A DNA stretch of 45,374 bases, from positions 1 to 45,374 of the forward strand of contig QCKS01000010.1 in NCBI GenBank assembly GCA_003215175.1, written 5' to 3'. This DNA comes from Acidimicrobiales bacterium AG-410-I20 (lineage in GTDB: Bacteria > Actinomycetota > Acidimicrobiia > Acidimicrobiales > MedAcidi-G1). The first letter of the stretch is position 1. The number at the start of each line of letters is the position of its first letter. The position numbers and the translations under genes were made by a program. Below, piece after piece: positions 37,755 through 45,374 of the stretch. Under the pieces are notes generated by a model. The model made no database searches. It saw nothing but the letters and a program-made list of their open reading frames with translations, and was not told where the DNA came from.

Positions 37755-38232
37755 CGTTCCATCGTTCGGTCATATCTTCAGATGCAATGCGTTCTTGAAG
37801 GAGCACTACTCCCTCTAACAGGGCTTCTGGTCTTGGTGGGCAGCCTGGCACATAAACATCTACCGGAATTATCTGATCGACGCCTTTAGTCACGGAGTAA
37901 CTGTCCCAATAAGGGCCACCACTATTTGAGCATGAGCCCATAGATATCACATACTTTGGTTCAGGCATCTGTTCATAGAGTCTTCTTACTACTGGTGCCA
38001 TTTTGTCAGTGACTGTGCCTGCGATAACGACCATGTCAGCTTGACGTGGGCTTGCAGGAAATGGGATAACCCCGAGACGCATTACGTCATACCGTGGAGA
38101 AGCAAATGCTGCTCCCATTTCAATTGCGCAGCAAGCTAATCCCCATTGATACACCCAAAGAGAATATTTACGACTGACATTCAAAATTGATGTCAGCGGC
38201 TTAGGTAGTTTGCCATTTTCTACTAAACCCAT
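37732..38232 (-). CDS. nuoB: Complex I subunit B (NuoB), 11-subunit cluster
   Basis: NuoB holds cluster N2, the last iron-sulfur centre before quinone. The 166-residue product shows all four ligands: the vicinal pair in [13 protein letters not shown], then [10 protein letters not shown] and [16 protein letters not shown]. The ATG at 38,230-38,232 was chosen because it gives [13 protein letters not shown] and a 10-base overlap with nuoA; an upstream in-frame Met at 38,343 would lie deep inside nuoA and add non-conserved residues. Confidence 0.95.
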   Translation of the reverse strand: MGLVENGKLPKPLTSILNVSRKYSLWVYQWGLACCAIEMGAAFASPRYDVMRLGVIPFPASPRQADMVVIAGTVTDKMAPVVRRLYEQMPEPKYVISMGSCSNSGGPYWDSYSVTKGVDQIIPVDVYVPGCPPRPEALLEGVVLLQERIASEDMTERWNGDPIVVS

Positions 38233-38588
38233 CGGAGAAGACCTTTCCGCCAAGCGTAAAACAAGCCAAGTGCAAGAATAAAAATGAAGATAGCCATTTC
38301 CACTAACCCGAACACACCGTATGTTTCGAGTCTTGCGGCCCAAGGAAAAATGAAAACAGCTTCAACGTCAAATAAAACAAACATAAGAGCAAAAACGTAA
38401 TAACGAATGTTTGATTGGCTCCACATATCTCCTTGTGGGTCCACACCGCTTTCATAATTCATGTTTTTTTCGGGAGTATTTCGACTAGGTCGAACAAGGC
38501 TAGCTAAACCTAAAAAAGTGCCTACGACGAGAACTGCTAAACCACCAAAAAGTACTAGGGTCAACCAACTACGAAGGAACTCTGACAC
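38223..38588 (-). CDS. nuoA: Complex I subunit A (NuoA), 11-subunit cluster
   Basis: NuoA is a three-helix subunit next to NuoH and NuoJ. The 121-residue product has [20 protein letters not shown], the family loop near the quinone site, then [20 protein letters not shown] with the conserved Asp and Glu. It starts at a GTG (38,586-38,588). It is the first gene of the 11-subunit cluster, 121 bases after nuoN of the other cluster. Confidence 0.95.
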   Translation of the reverse strand: MSEFLRSWLTLVLFGGLAVLVVGTFLGLASLVRPSRNTPEKNMNYESGVDPQGDMWSQSNIRYYVFALMFVLFDVEAVFIFPWAARLETYGVFGLVEMAIFIFILALGLFYAWRKGLLRWV

Positions 38589-38709
38589 GGAATTAGAACC
38601 TAACTATTTCAAGGGGTAAAGACCAACACCAATAGGAAATATTTGGCATTAAATCAAGATTATCTGACGAAATACTAGGCAACGGGGAAATTAGAAGAGA
38701 TTTAGACAT
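38589..38709 (-). promoter_or_regulatory. AT-rich gap between the two complex I clusters, possible promoter
   Basis: This 121-base gap separates the last gene of the right-hand nuo cluster from nuoA of the 11-subunit cluster. The best promoter-like pair is TTGATT, a 17-base spacer and TATTGG on the minus strand, a weak match. No terminator hairpin with a T-run was found, so read-through from the first cluster cannot be excluded. Confidence 0.25.
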
Positions 38710-40197
38710 TTATCCTCCTACCAAAATCGGTATTGCATTATTTGCGAGATCAACTAGGAACGATGGGAACACCCCTATCACGATAGTTAATGCTGCTGAT
38801 ACGGCAATTACTATTCGCGATCCAAGATCCACAGATACAGAACCTTCTTGGGAAGGTTCTGAAAGATACATGCTCACTATGATGCGTAAATAAACAAACG
38901 CTGCAATTGCAGTAGCTAGCATCGCTACGATGGCTGGTGTCCATGATCGGGCTTCAACCGAAGCTGCAATAACACCGAACTTTGCTATGAAACCAGATGT
39001 AAATGGCACTCCTGCTTGTGCAAGTAGGAGAACAGTAAATGCCCCAGCTAATACCGGCTTACGTGTTCCTAGTCCCTTATAAGTTTCGAGAGTGTGTTTA
39101 TTATCTCCCTCATGACCTAGAACCGAAATAACCGCAAAACTTCCGACTGCGAGAAAAGCATAAATCGCTAAGTAAGTGAAAGTCGCTGTTGTGCCACGTT
39201 CGGTCGCTGCCTCCACGCCTATTAATAAAAACCCGGCATGAGTTATAGATGAATAAGCCAACATACGCTTCACATCTTTTTGTACAACGGCGCCAATAGA
39301 TCCGCCTAATACAGATGCGATAGCTAAAGCTGCTAGGGCCGGACGCCAGTCAGCTGAATAAGAGCCAAATGTAGATACAAATACTCTTAATAAAGCCGCG
39401 AAACTTGCTGCTTTTACCCCAGCTGCCATCCACCCGACAACAGGACTAGGCGCTCCTTGATAAACATCTGGGGTCCATGCATGAAAAGGAACTGCAGCAA
39501 CTTTAAAACCAAGACCTGCTAGCAGCATTGCAAATCCTGCTAGAAGTAGTCCGTCTTCGAAAAGAATATTCTTTGAAAGCCATGCATTAATTTCGACTAG
39601 GTTTGTGGATCCAGTTGCTCCGTAAATCAAAGCAATTCCATAAAGTAAAAATGCCGATGCGAACGCACCAAGTATGAAATATTTAAGTGCTGCTTCTTGA
39701 GATTCAATTCTTCTTAAATGGTATGCCGCTAATACGTAAGTAGCGAGTGAGAGTATCTCGATTCCAAGGAATAGAACTATTAGACCATTAGCAGAAGCCA
39801 TTACTATCCCCCCTGCCGCAGCGAGGAGAAGGAGAACGTAGAGCTCTATTTCCGGCAGATCTTCTCTTTGTAGATATGAATGCGAAAGTAGTGTTGTCGC
39901 GACAACTACCAGAATTAAAATTCCTGTGATGAATAACGAACTGTGGTCTATACCAACAGCGTCAGCAAGAAATGTTCGCGGTCCTTCTTCTGAAATTCGG
40001 TTCCAAATTGGAAACAAAGAAATAAAGGCGGCTGTTGAGATGCCAATTACCCACGTTGTAGAAACCCATCTTGGGAGATTAGCTCTAAGAGAAGAAAGGG
40101 TTAAAAGAAGTAATCCGCCTCCACTAAGGAGAAGGAGTGGGGTTAATGCCCACCACAGTACTTGTGGGCCAGGAATCGTCTGCAACTCAGCAAACAT
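38710..40197 (-). CDS. nuoN: Complex I subunit N (NuoN), second cluster
   Basis: The second NuoN in the window has 495 residues and is clearly different from the first. It has HAWTPDVYQGAPSPVVGWMA, KDVKRMLAYSSITHAGFLLI and LAQAGVPFTSGFIAKFGVIA, family blocks of the antiporter-like subunit. It begins at an ATG overlapping the nuoM stop by one base and is the last gene of this cluster. Its start is well supported by the tight gene spacing. Confidence 0.95.
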   Translation of the reverse strand: MFAELQTIPGPQVLWWALTPLLLLSGGGLLLLTLSSLRANLPRWVSTTWVIGISTAAFISLFPIWNRISEEGPRTFLADAVGIDHSSLFITGILILVVVATTLLSHSYLQREDLPEIELYVLLLLAAAGGIVMASANGLIVLFLGIEILSLATYVLAAYHLRRIESQEAALKYFILGAFASAFLLYGIALIYGATGSTNLVEINAWLSKNILFEDGLLLAGFAMLLAGLGFKVAAVPFHAWTPDVYQGAPSPVVGWMAAGVKAASFAALLRVFVSTFGSYSADWRPALAALAIASVLGGSIGAVVQKDVKRMLAYSSITHAGFLLIGVEAATERGTTATFTYLAIYAFLAVGSFAVISVLGHEGDNKHTLETYKGLGTRKPVLAGAFTVLLLAQAGVPFTSGFIAKFGVIAASVEARSWTPAIVAMLATAIAAFVYLRIIVSMYLSEPSQEGSVSVDLGSRIVIAVSAALTIVIGVFPSFLVDLANNAIPILVGG

Positions 40198-41801
40198 TAT
40201 TCGTGCCCTCCATGGTCTGAAGAATCATCCACTTGGATAGATGACCCCTTTTGTGTGATTGGTTCATTGAATCCTTCAACATGGACTTCAATATGTTCGA
40301 TAAGAGCATCTACTGCTGGTTCCATGCGCTCTATCACTGGACGTGGGTACACGCCCATAAAAATTATTAACCCAATTAATGGCCCAAGAATTAACTTTTC
40401 TTTGAGAGACAAATCTGGGATATCTGCTTTCGTTTCGTCTTGAGTTTTACCGTGAAATACACGCTGGTAAGCCCAAAGCAGATATAGCGCTGCTAGTACA
40501 ACCCCTACTGTGGCGACTAAGGCCCACCATCGGTGAGCATTGAAGGCTCCAAGAAGAATAAGAAATTCTCCAACAAACCCATTAAGACCTGGCAATCCGA
40601 TGGAAGATAGCATCACCAAAGTAAAGACTCCTGCCATCACTGGTACTGATTTTTGAAGACCACCAAGATCTTGTATTTGTCGAGTGTGCGTCCGTTCATA
40701 GATCATCCCAACAAGCAAGAAAAGAGCACTTGTTGATATTCCGTGATTAACCATTTGCAGAAGCCCTCCTTCAATACCTTCTGTATTGAGGGCGAAGGTT
40801 CCTAAAACAATAAAACCTAAGTGGGCTACTGATGAATACGCCACAAGACGCTTAAGATCTTTCTGCATTGTTGCAACAACTGCGCCATAAAGAATCCCTA
40901 CTACTCCTAAAGTAAGAAATACTGGAGCAAAATAATGTGATGCTTCTGGGAAAAGATAAAGTCCAAACCTTAGAAATCCGTAAGTTCCGAGCTTGAGTAA
41001 AACACCGGCAAGAATCACTGAACCAGCTGTTGGGGCTTCCGTATGAGCATCTGGCAGCCACGTGTGCAGAGGAAAAATTGGAACTTTGACTGCGAAGGCA
41101 AGAGCAAAAGACAAGAACACCCAACGGGCGGTAGTTGTTGCCAGGCTTTGTGACTCAGCAATTTCTACAAGGTCGAATGTAATTGCATTACCTGTTGCAT
41201 CTGCATGTAAAAATGCTAAAGCAAGAATTCCTACCAGCATTAACGCTGAACCGGCCATGGTGTAAAGGAAGAATTTCGTTGCAGCATAGGTCCGATTGCC
41301 ATGACCCCAGCGACCTATCAGGAAATACATTGGTACTAGTACGGCTTCAAAGCATAAGAAGAACATAACTAGGTCCAAACTGATGAATACCCCCATTACT
41401 CCAGCTTCAAGAATTAGTAACCATCCGTACCATGCTCGTCCACTATGTTCAGGATCGGTAGCGAGAAGTGCAAGTGGAAACAGAACCCCTGTAAGGACTA
41501 CTAGAAATAAAGAAATTCCATCAAGACCAAAGGACCAAGAGATCCCAAGGTCGGATAACCATTCATGATGACTGGTGAACTGAAAACCGTGAGATTCATG
41601 ACTCGAATCAAATGCGGTTAAAAGCCAAATCGAAATAGCTCCAGTCGTTATGGAAGTAATAACGGCTATTAATTTCAGTAGTTCTGGTCTTTGACGTGAA
41701 GTAACTGTTATCAGGAGTGCCCCAATAAGCGGAATGATTATTAATGAAGGAAGTACAGGAAAGGTACTTGATGCAGCTAAAGCAAAAGATGTGGTACTCA
41801 T
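40197..41801 (-). CDS. nuoM: Complex I subunit M (NuoM), second cluster
   Basis: The 534-residue product is an antiporter-like proton-pumping subunit with MFFLCFEAVLVPMYFLIGRW (key Glu), HTWLPDAHTEAPTAGSVILA and KDLKRLVAYSSVAHLGFIVL. The C-terminus is short, acidic and ends SSDHGGHE. It overlaps nuoL and nuoN by one base each. Sequence differs widely from the first NuoM, so the two are not a recent duplication. Confidence 0.95.
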   Translation of the reverse strand: MSTTSFALAASSTFPVLPSLIIIPLIGALLITVTSRQRPELLKLIAVITSITTGAISIWLLTAFDSSHESHGFQFTSHHEWLSDLGISWSFGLDGISLFLVVLTGVLFPLALLATDPEHSGRAWYGWLLILEAGVMGVFISLDLVMFFLCFEAVLVPMYFLIGRWGHGNRTYAATKFFLYTMAGSALMLVGILALAFLHADATGNAITFDLVEIAESQSLATTTARWVFLSFALAFAVKVPIFPLHTWLPDAHTEAPTAGSVILAGVLLKLGTYGFLRFGLYLFPEASHYFAPVFLTLGVVGILYGAVVATMQKDLKRLVAYSSVAHLGFIVLGTFALNTEGIEGGLLQMVNHGISTSALFLLVGMIYERTHTRQIQDLGGLQKSVPVMAGVFTLVMLSSIGLPGLNGFVGEFLILLGAFNAHRWWALVATVGVVLAALYLLWAYQRVFHGKTQDETKADIPDLSLKEKLILGPLIGLIIFMGVYPRPVIERMEPAVDALIEHIEVHVEGFNEPITQKGSSIQVDDSSDHGGHE

Positions 41802-44134
41802 CAGATATTAGACCTCACGAGGAACCAACAAAGCAAAGCAACTACTCCTAACCCAATCAGAGCAGCGTAAGTTCGTATTAGCCCATTCTGTATTTTCTGT
41901 AGACCCTTCGACTTCCATTCGACAAGACGAGCTACACCATTAATTGTTCCGTCTACTACTTGACTATCAAATGAAGAAATTGCTTGGAATCCACGAGTAC
42001 CAGGTCCTCCCATAAAGTTTGATACTCGACGGTCTATAGTCCACGCGTCAGCAAGGAAAGCTTTTTCGAAGACTTGAGGACGAATACGCTTCTTCTGATA
42101 GACGAATGTTGCAAATAAAACGCCAAAGAGTCCACTTACTACGGCTATTACGGCTAATAGCCACATTGTCCCACCGCTAATTGTCAGATGAACCTCGTTA
42201 TGAAACAGGGTTGGTTCTAACCAATGCTCAAGTCGCTTAAGGGTGCTTGAGAAGGGAAGCTGGATAAGACCTGCAACTGTTGCGAGTCCGGCAAGTATGA
42301 CTAAAGGAAGTGTCATAGTCCATGGGGATTCATGGGGATGATGCTCAACTCTTTTTTCAACTTCGGCCGGTAAATACTCTTTAACTTTGTTGACATCTGG
42401 AATATCGTCAAAAATAGAATCAAGTTGCTGAGACTCTTCATCAGCTTCACTCTTTATTTCTTCAATCTCTCTTTTAGTTGTTTCATAATTTTCTTCTGCA
42501 AGTTGTAAAGCGTTTTGGAGTTCGAGAAGTTTATTTTCAGCGCTAACTACCTGATCTTCTGCTTTGATTACAGCTTCTGCCAAAGCTTCAGAATCAGATT
42601 CGGCATCATCATTCGGATCTATTTCTGTTGCGGCTTGTTGAGTTTCAGTTAAGTGGGTTTTTGCTGTTTCAATTTCAGTTTGAGTTTCTCCTATTTCTTT
42701 TTGAATTTTTTCAATTTCAGCAGCAATTTCTTCGGCCATCTCAACAGTTCTTCCAATACGCGTTTCCCATGCTGTCGCTATTTCTTCTGGCCGAGCATCA
42801 GCGAACCTATATCGCCCAAAGAAAGTAAGGATCACTTGTCTTGTCATGTAAAAAGCTGTCAAGACAGCAGTTACTAAGCCAACTGCCCATAAGGCGGGTG
42901 ATTCGTTCCAAGCGAAAGCTAGGATTTCGTCTTTTGACCAAAATCCAGAAAATGGCGGTACGCCTGCAATAGCTAGCCAGCCAATGATAAAAGTGATGCT
43001 GGTAATTGGCATTAGTCGGCGTAAACCTCCATAATGCCGCATGTCTTGGTCTCCATCCATCCCATGTATTACGGATCCTGAGCCTAAGAATAAAAGTGCT
43101 TTAAAGAATGCATGGGTTATCATGTGGAAAATTGCAGCGACATACGCGCCGGTTCCTACTGCTAAGAACATGTAACCAAGTTGACTGACTGTTGAGTAAG
43201 CCAAAACTTTTTTAATGTCGTTTTGCGCCACGGCGACGGTGGCTGCAAATAAGGCTGTCCCTACACCCACCCATGCGATCATTGTCGGAACCCATGAGGC
43301 CGCATCTGCAAGTATTGGATTTACTCGAGTTAAGAGATAGATACCTGAGGTAACCATGGTCGCTGCATGGATTAATGCTGAAACTGGAGTTGGGCCGGCC
43401 ATAGCATCAGGTAGCCACAGGTATAAGGGGAATTGTGCGGATTTTCCAATCGCTCCAATAAATAGCATGACGGCTATTAACGTTGCTGTGGATTCAAGAA
43501 CTTGGTTCGATGCAGCTGTGTCAAGAATCTCTGCATAATTTATAGAACCAAAAGTAAAGAAAGTTAAGAAGATCGCAATCATGAACCCCCAGTCACCGAT
43601 GCGATTTGTTATAAATGCTTTTTTCCCTGCTGAGGCATTTTTTTCATCTGTAAACCAGAAAGAAATAAGTAAGTAGGAACAAGCCCCGACGCCTTCCCAA
43701 CCTAAAAATGTGAGTAGTAAATTATCTCCAAGCACAAGCATCAGCATTGAGAAGGTAAATAGATTTAAATAAGCAAAAAAGCGACTGAAGTCAGGATCTC
43801 CATGCATATATCCGATGGAATAAAGATGTATTAATGTCCCGACTCCAGTTATAAATAAGCACATTGTTAGAGATAGAGGGTCAACAAGAAAACCTATGTC
43901 TACAGAAAAGTCTCCAGCAGGAATCCATGTAAATAAAGTTGAAGTAAAACGGCGATGATGCTCATCATGAGATAGGACATCAAGATAGACAATAAATGTC
44001 AGAACAAAGGAAGCTAGAACGTAAGAAGTCGCAATCCATCCTGATCTAGGCTCCCCTATACGGCGACCTGATAACAACAAAATCAACGAACCGAACAGAG
44101 GAAGTATGGGAATTAGCCAAGCTAGATCAGACAT
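41801..44134 (-). CDS. nuoL: Complex I subunit L (NuoL), second cluster, with coiled-coil insert
   Basis: The 777-residue product has all NuoL features: LWLPDAMAGPTPVSALIHAA, KKVLAYSTVSQLGYMFLAVG, GFWSKDEILAF and a C-terminal lateral-helix part followed by a last helix. Between TAFYMTRQVILTFFG (end of about helix 13) and PHESPWTMTLPLVILAG (helix 14) it has an extra segment of about 150 residues (about 447-597). The segment is rich in Glu, Lys, Ala, Gln and Thr, with heptad-like spacing in two halves split by an Asp/Ser-rich turn, so it probably forms an antiparallel coiled coil. By the known NuoL topology that loop faces the cytoplasm. Ordinary NuoL lacks it. Confidence 0.95.
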   Translation of the reverse strand: MSDLAWLIPILPLFGSLILLLSGRRIGEPRSGWIATSYVLASFVLTFIVYLDVLSHDEHHRRFTSTLFTWIPAGDFSVDIGFLVDPLSLTMCLFITGVGTLIHLYSIGYMHGDPDFSRFFAYLNLFTFSMLMLVLGDNLLLTFLGWEGVGACSYLLISFWFTDEKNASAGKKAFITNRIGDWGFMIAIFLTFFTFGSINYAEILDTAASNQVLESTATLIAVMLFIGAIGKSAQFPLYLWLPDAMAGPTPVSALIHAATMVTSGIYLLTRVNPILADAASWVPTMIAWVGVGTALFAATVAVAQNDIKKVLAYSTVSQLGYMFLAVGTGAYVAAIFHMITHAFFKALLFLGSGSVIHGMDGDQDMRHYGGLRRLMPITSITFIIGWLAIAGVPPFSGFWSKDEILAFAWNESPALWAVGLVTAVLTAFYMTRQVILTFFGRYRFADARPEEIATAWETRIGRTVEMAEEIAAEIEKIQKEIGETQTEIETAKTHLTETQQAATEIDPNDDAESDSEALAEAVIKAEDQVVSAENKLLELQNALQLAEENYETTKREIEEIKSEADEESQQLDSIFDDIPDVNKVKEYLPAEVEKRVEHHPHESPWTMTLPLVILAGLATVAGLIQLPFSSTLKRLEHWLEPTLFHNEVHLTISGGTMWLLAVIAVVSGLFGVLFATFVYQKKRIRPQVFEKAFLADAWTIDRRVSNFMGGPGTRGFQAISSFDSQVVDGTINGVARLVEWKSKGLQKIQNGLIRTYAALIGLGVVALLCWFLVRSNI

Positions 44135-44137
44135 TCA

Positions 44138-44443
44138 TTAACCCCTCAGTGTTGAAAAATCATCAATAGCTGTAGTTGGATGCCTACGCGCTATAGCCAC
44201 AATAATTGCTAACCCAATCACCACTTCAGCAGCAGCTACAACGAGAGCAAAGAAAACTGCCATTTGGCCGCTTAAGCCTCCAAGAGCTGATCCGAAAGCG
44301 ACAAACGTGAGTGTGACTGCATTTAGCATTAGCTCAACACACATAAATAGAACAAGTGGGTTTCGTCTTATTAGAACACCTACTGTTCCAGTCGTAAAGA
44401 GCGCTGCTGCAAGAACGAGATACCAGGTTGTGGTGACTTCCAT
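44138..44443 (-). CDS. nuoK: Complex I subunit K (NuoK), second cluster
   Basis: The 101-residue, three-helix product has the two buried glutamates in [20 protein letters not shown] and [20 protein letters not shown]. Length is normal. It overlaps nuoJ by one base and lies 3 bases before nuoL. It is clearly divergent from the other NuoK in the window. Confidence 0.95.
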   Translation of the reverse strand: MEVTTTWYLVLAAALFTTGTVGVLIRRNPLVLFMCVELMLNAVTLTFVAFGSALGGLSGQMAVFFALVVAAAEVVIGLAIIVAIARRHPTTAIDDFSTLRG

Positions 44444-45030
44444 TACTCCACATCCTTAGTTTCTTGAACTTCGATCTCTTCATCACTAACCGCTTCAACG
44501 ATCGGTAAAGGTTGAAGAGGTCCCTTTATTCGCCGCGCTAGAGAAACTGCTCCGACAACAGCAACTGTGAGTAAAAGCGCAGTAAGTTCAACTGCAAATA
44601 AGTGATCGGTGAATAACATTTCACCAAGGTTTTTTGTATTCGTCGTTGGTTCCGGTGTCGGTGCCAAAGTACCAGTAGGTCCATTGACAGAAATCAAGAG
44701 GGTTGTGAGTACTAAACCAAGGATTGATGTTCCAATGATTATTGTCAACGGTCGTTGGCCAGAAATCGGTTCAATTCCGAGGTCTTCGGCTTTGTCAACA
44801 CCGAGGAGCATGATGACGAAAAGAAAGAGGATGACGATAGCTCCTGCATATACCACAACTTGAACTGCCGCTAAGAAAGTTGCGTCCAACATTATGAAGA
44901 GAACAGCTATCCCAAATAATGTCTCTACAAGAAAGAGAGCTGCATGAACCGGATTTCGTGCTATTAAAACACCAAGCGCTCCTGAAAGGACGATGACGCT
45001 GCAGATAATGAAAACTGTGACTTCCATCAT
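44443..45030 (-). CDS. nuoJ: Complex I subunit J (NuoJ), second cluster
   Basis: The 195-residue product has five helices. Helix 2 is in [20 protein letters not shown] and helix 3 is [20 protein letters not shown] with the conserved Tyr. The C-terminal tail is acidic ([12 protein letters not shown]). Its ATG overlaps the nuoI stop by four bases (ATGA). It ends by overlapping nuoK by one base. Confidence 0.94.
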   Translation of the reverse strand: MMEVTVFIICSVIVLSGALGVLIARNPVHAALFLVETLFGIAVLFIMLDATFLAAVQVVVYAGAIVILFLFVIMLLGVDKAEDLGIEPISGQRPLTIIIGTSILGLVLTTLLISVNGPTGTLAPTPEPTTNTKNLGEMLFTDHLFAVELTALLLTVAVVGAVSLARRIKGPLQPLPIVEAVSDEEIEVQETKDVE

Positions 45031-45374
45031 TCACCGTCTTCAATCTTGTTATCTTCAGGGGCTCGTATTCCATAGCCGAGTTCACTATCCCAAGCGACTT
45101 TTCCGACATATTCGCTGGAACCATTTGGAGAAGTTGCTCTCATCCATGCTGAAGTTTGTAAATCTTCTCCAGGTCGCCAATCTTCCCAGGGAAGATGCTG
45201 AGGCAGCCCTGTTGTCTCATCAACAACTAATTCATCTTTGGTATAAACAGCGTCTTCGCGATTAGTAAAAGAGAATTCAAAAAGTTTTGTCTCAGTGATT
45301 GCTTGTGTTGGGCAAGCTTCAACGCACAAGTCGCAATGAATACACCTGAGATAATTGATTTCATATATAAATCC
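45027..45374 (-). CDS. nuoI: Complex I subunit I (NuoI), second cluster, 5' end cut by window edge
   Basis: The C-terminal 115 residues of a second NuoI are visible. They include one complete 4Fe-4S ligand set, CIHCDLCVEACPTQAI, preceded by FIYEINYLR; this is the second (N6b or N6a by order) cluster site, and the other lies outside. A C-terminal extension of about 75 residues follows, with LPWEDWRPGEDLQ and a negatively charged end, longer than in the first NuoI. The reading frame is open to the window edge. The rest of the cluster, including nuoE-F-G if present, is not seen. Confidence 0.93.
   Translation of the reverse strand, partial: GFIYEINYLRCIHCDLCVEACPTQAITETKLFEFSFTNREDAVYTKDELVVDETTGLPQHLPWEDWRPGEDLQTSAWMRATSPNGSSEYVGKVAWDSELGYGIRAPEDNKIEDGE

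Noticed and set aside
42628-42877. Phe/Leu/Gln-rich open frames on the plus strand opposite the NuoL insert
   Set aside because: They are antisense products of the Glu/Lys-rich coiled-coil codons and have no start signals.

Overview
The window is a 45 kb stretch of a bacterial chromosome from an actinobacterium (Actinomycetota). The RNA polymerase beta-prime subunit carries the long charged coiled-coil insert after its N-terminal zinc site that is typical of that phylum. NusG and S10/str operon gene order also fit, and so does the Bax inhibitor/YccA protein type. The DNA is AT-leaning by eye and genes are tightly packed, which suggests a streamlined lineage, perhaps marine Acidimicrobiia. That finer placement is inference.

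Almost everything is transcribed on the minus strand, so the biological order runs right to left. Positions 1-22,300 hold information-processing genes. In transcription order these are tRNA-Thr, tRNA-Met, rpmG, tRNA-Trp, secE, nusG, rplK, rplA, an L10-type leader, rplJ, rplL, rpoB, rpoC, rpsL, rpsG, fusA, tuf and rpsJ. There is then an unusual break made by a YccA/Bax-inhibitor gene and a plus-strand AI-2E-family permease. The S10 operon resumes with rplC, rplD, rplW, rplB, rpsS and rplV, which is cut by the window edge. Positions 22,300-27,000 are a mixed zone: a GNAT acetyltransferase, tRNA-Tyr, a YajQ-family protein, HtpX, a HAD phosphatase and acetyl-CoA synthetase.

Positions 27,000-45,374 are the most distinctive part. 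Two complex I (NADH:quinone oxidoreductase-like) gene clusters lie head to tail. The right-hand one is visible as nuoI-J-K-L-M-N and continues out of the window. The left-hand one is complete as nuoA-B-C-D-H-I-J-K-L-M-N, with no nuoE, nuoF or nuoG. It is followed directly by a methyltransferase of the family that contains the mitochondrial complex I assembly factor NDUFAF7. The unusual details are here. NuoL of the right-hand cluster has a roughly 150-residue coiled-coil insert. NuoL of the left-hand cluster has a histidine-rich outer loop. NuoD of the left-hand cluster has Trp where the quinone-contacting Tyr normally sits. The methyltransferase has a good Shine-Dalgarno sequence placed for an AUU start.

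Regulatory RNA candidates were found in the rplJ leader, the rplL-rpoB gap, the rplC leader, the rpsL leader and the rplK-rplA gap. No insertion sequences, phage genes, CRISPR arrays or intergenic gaps longer than about 260 bases were seen.
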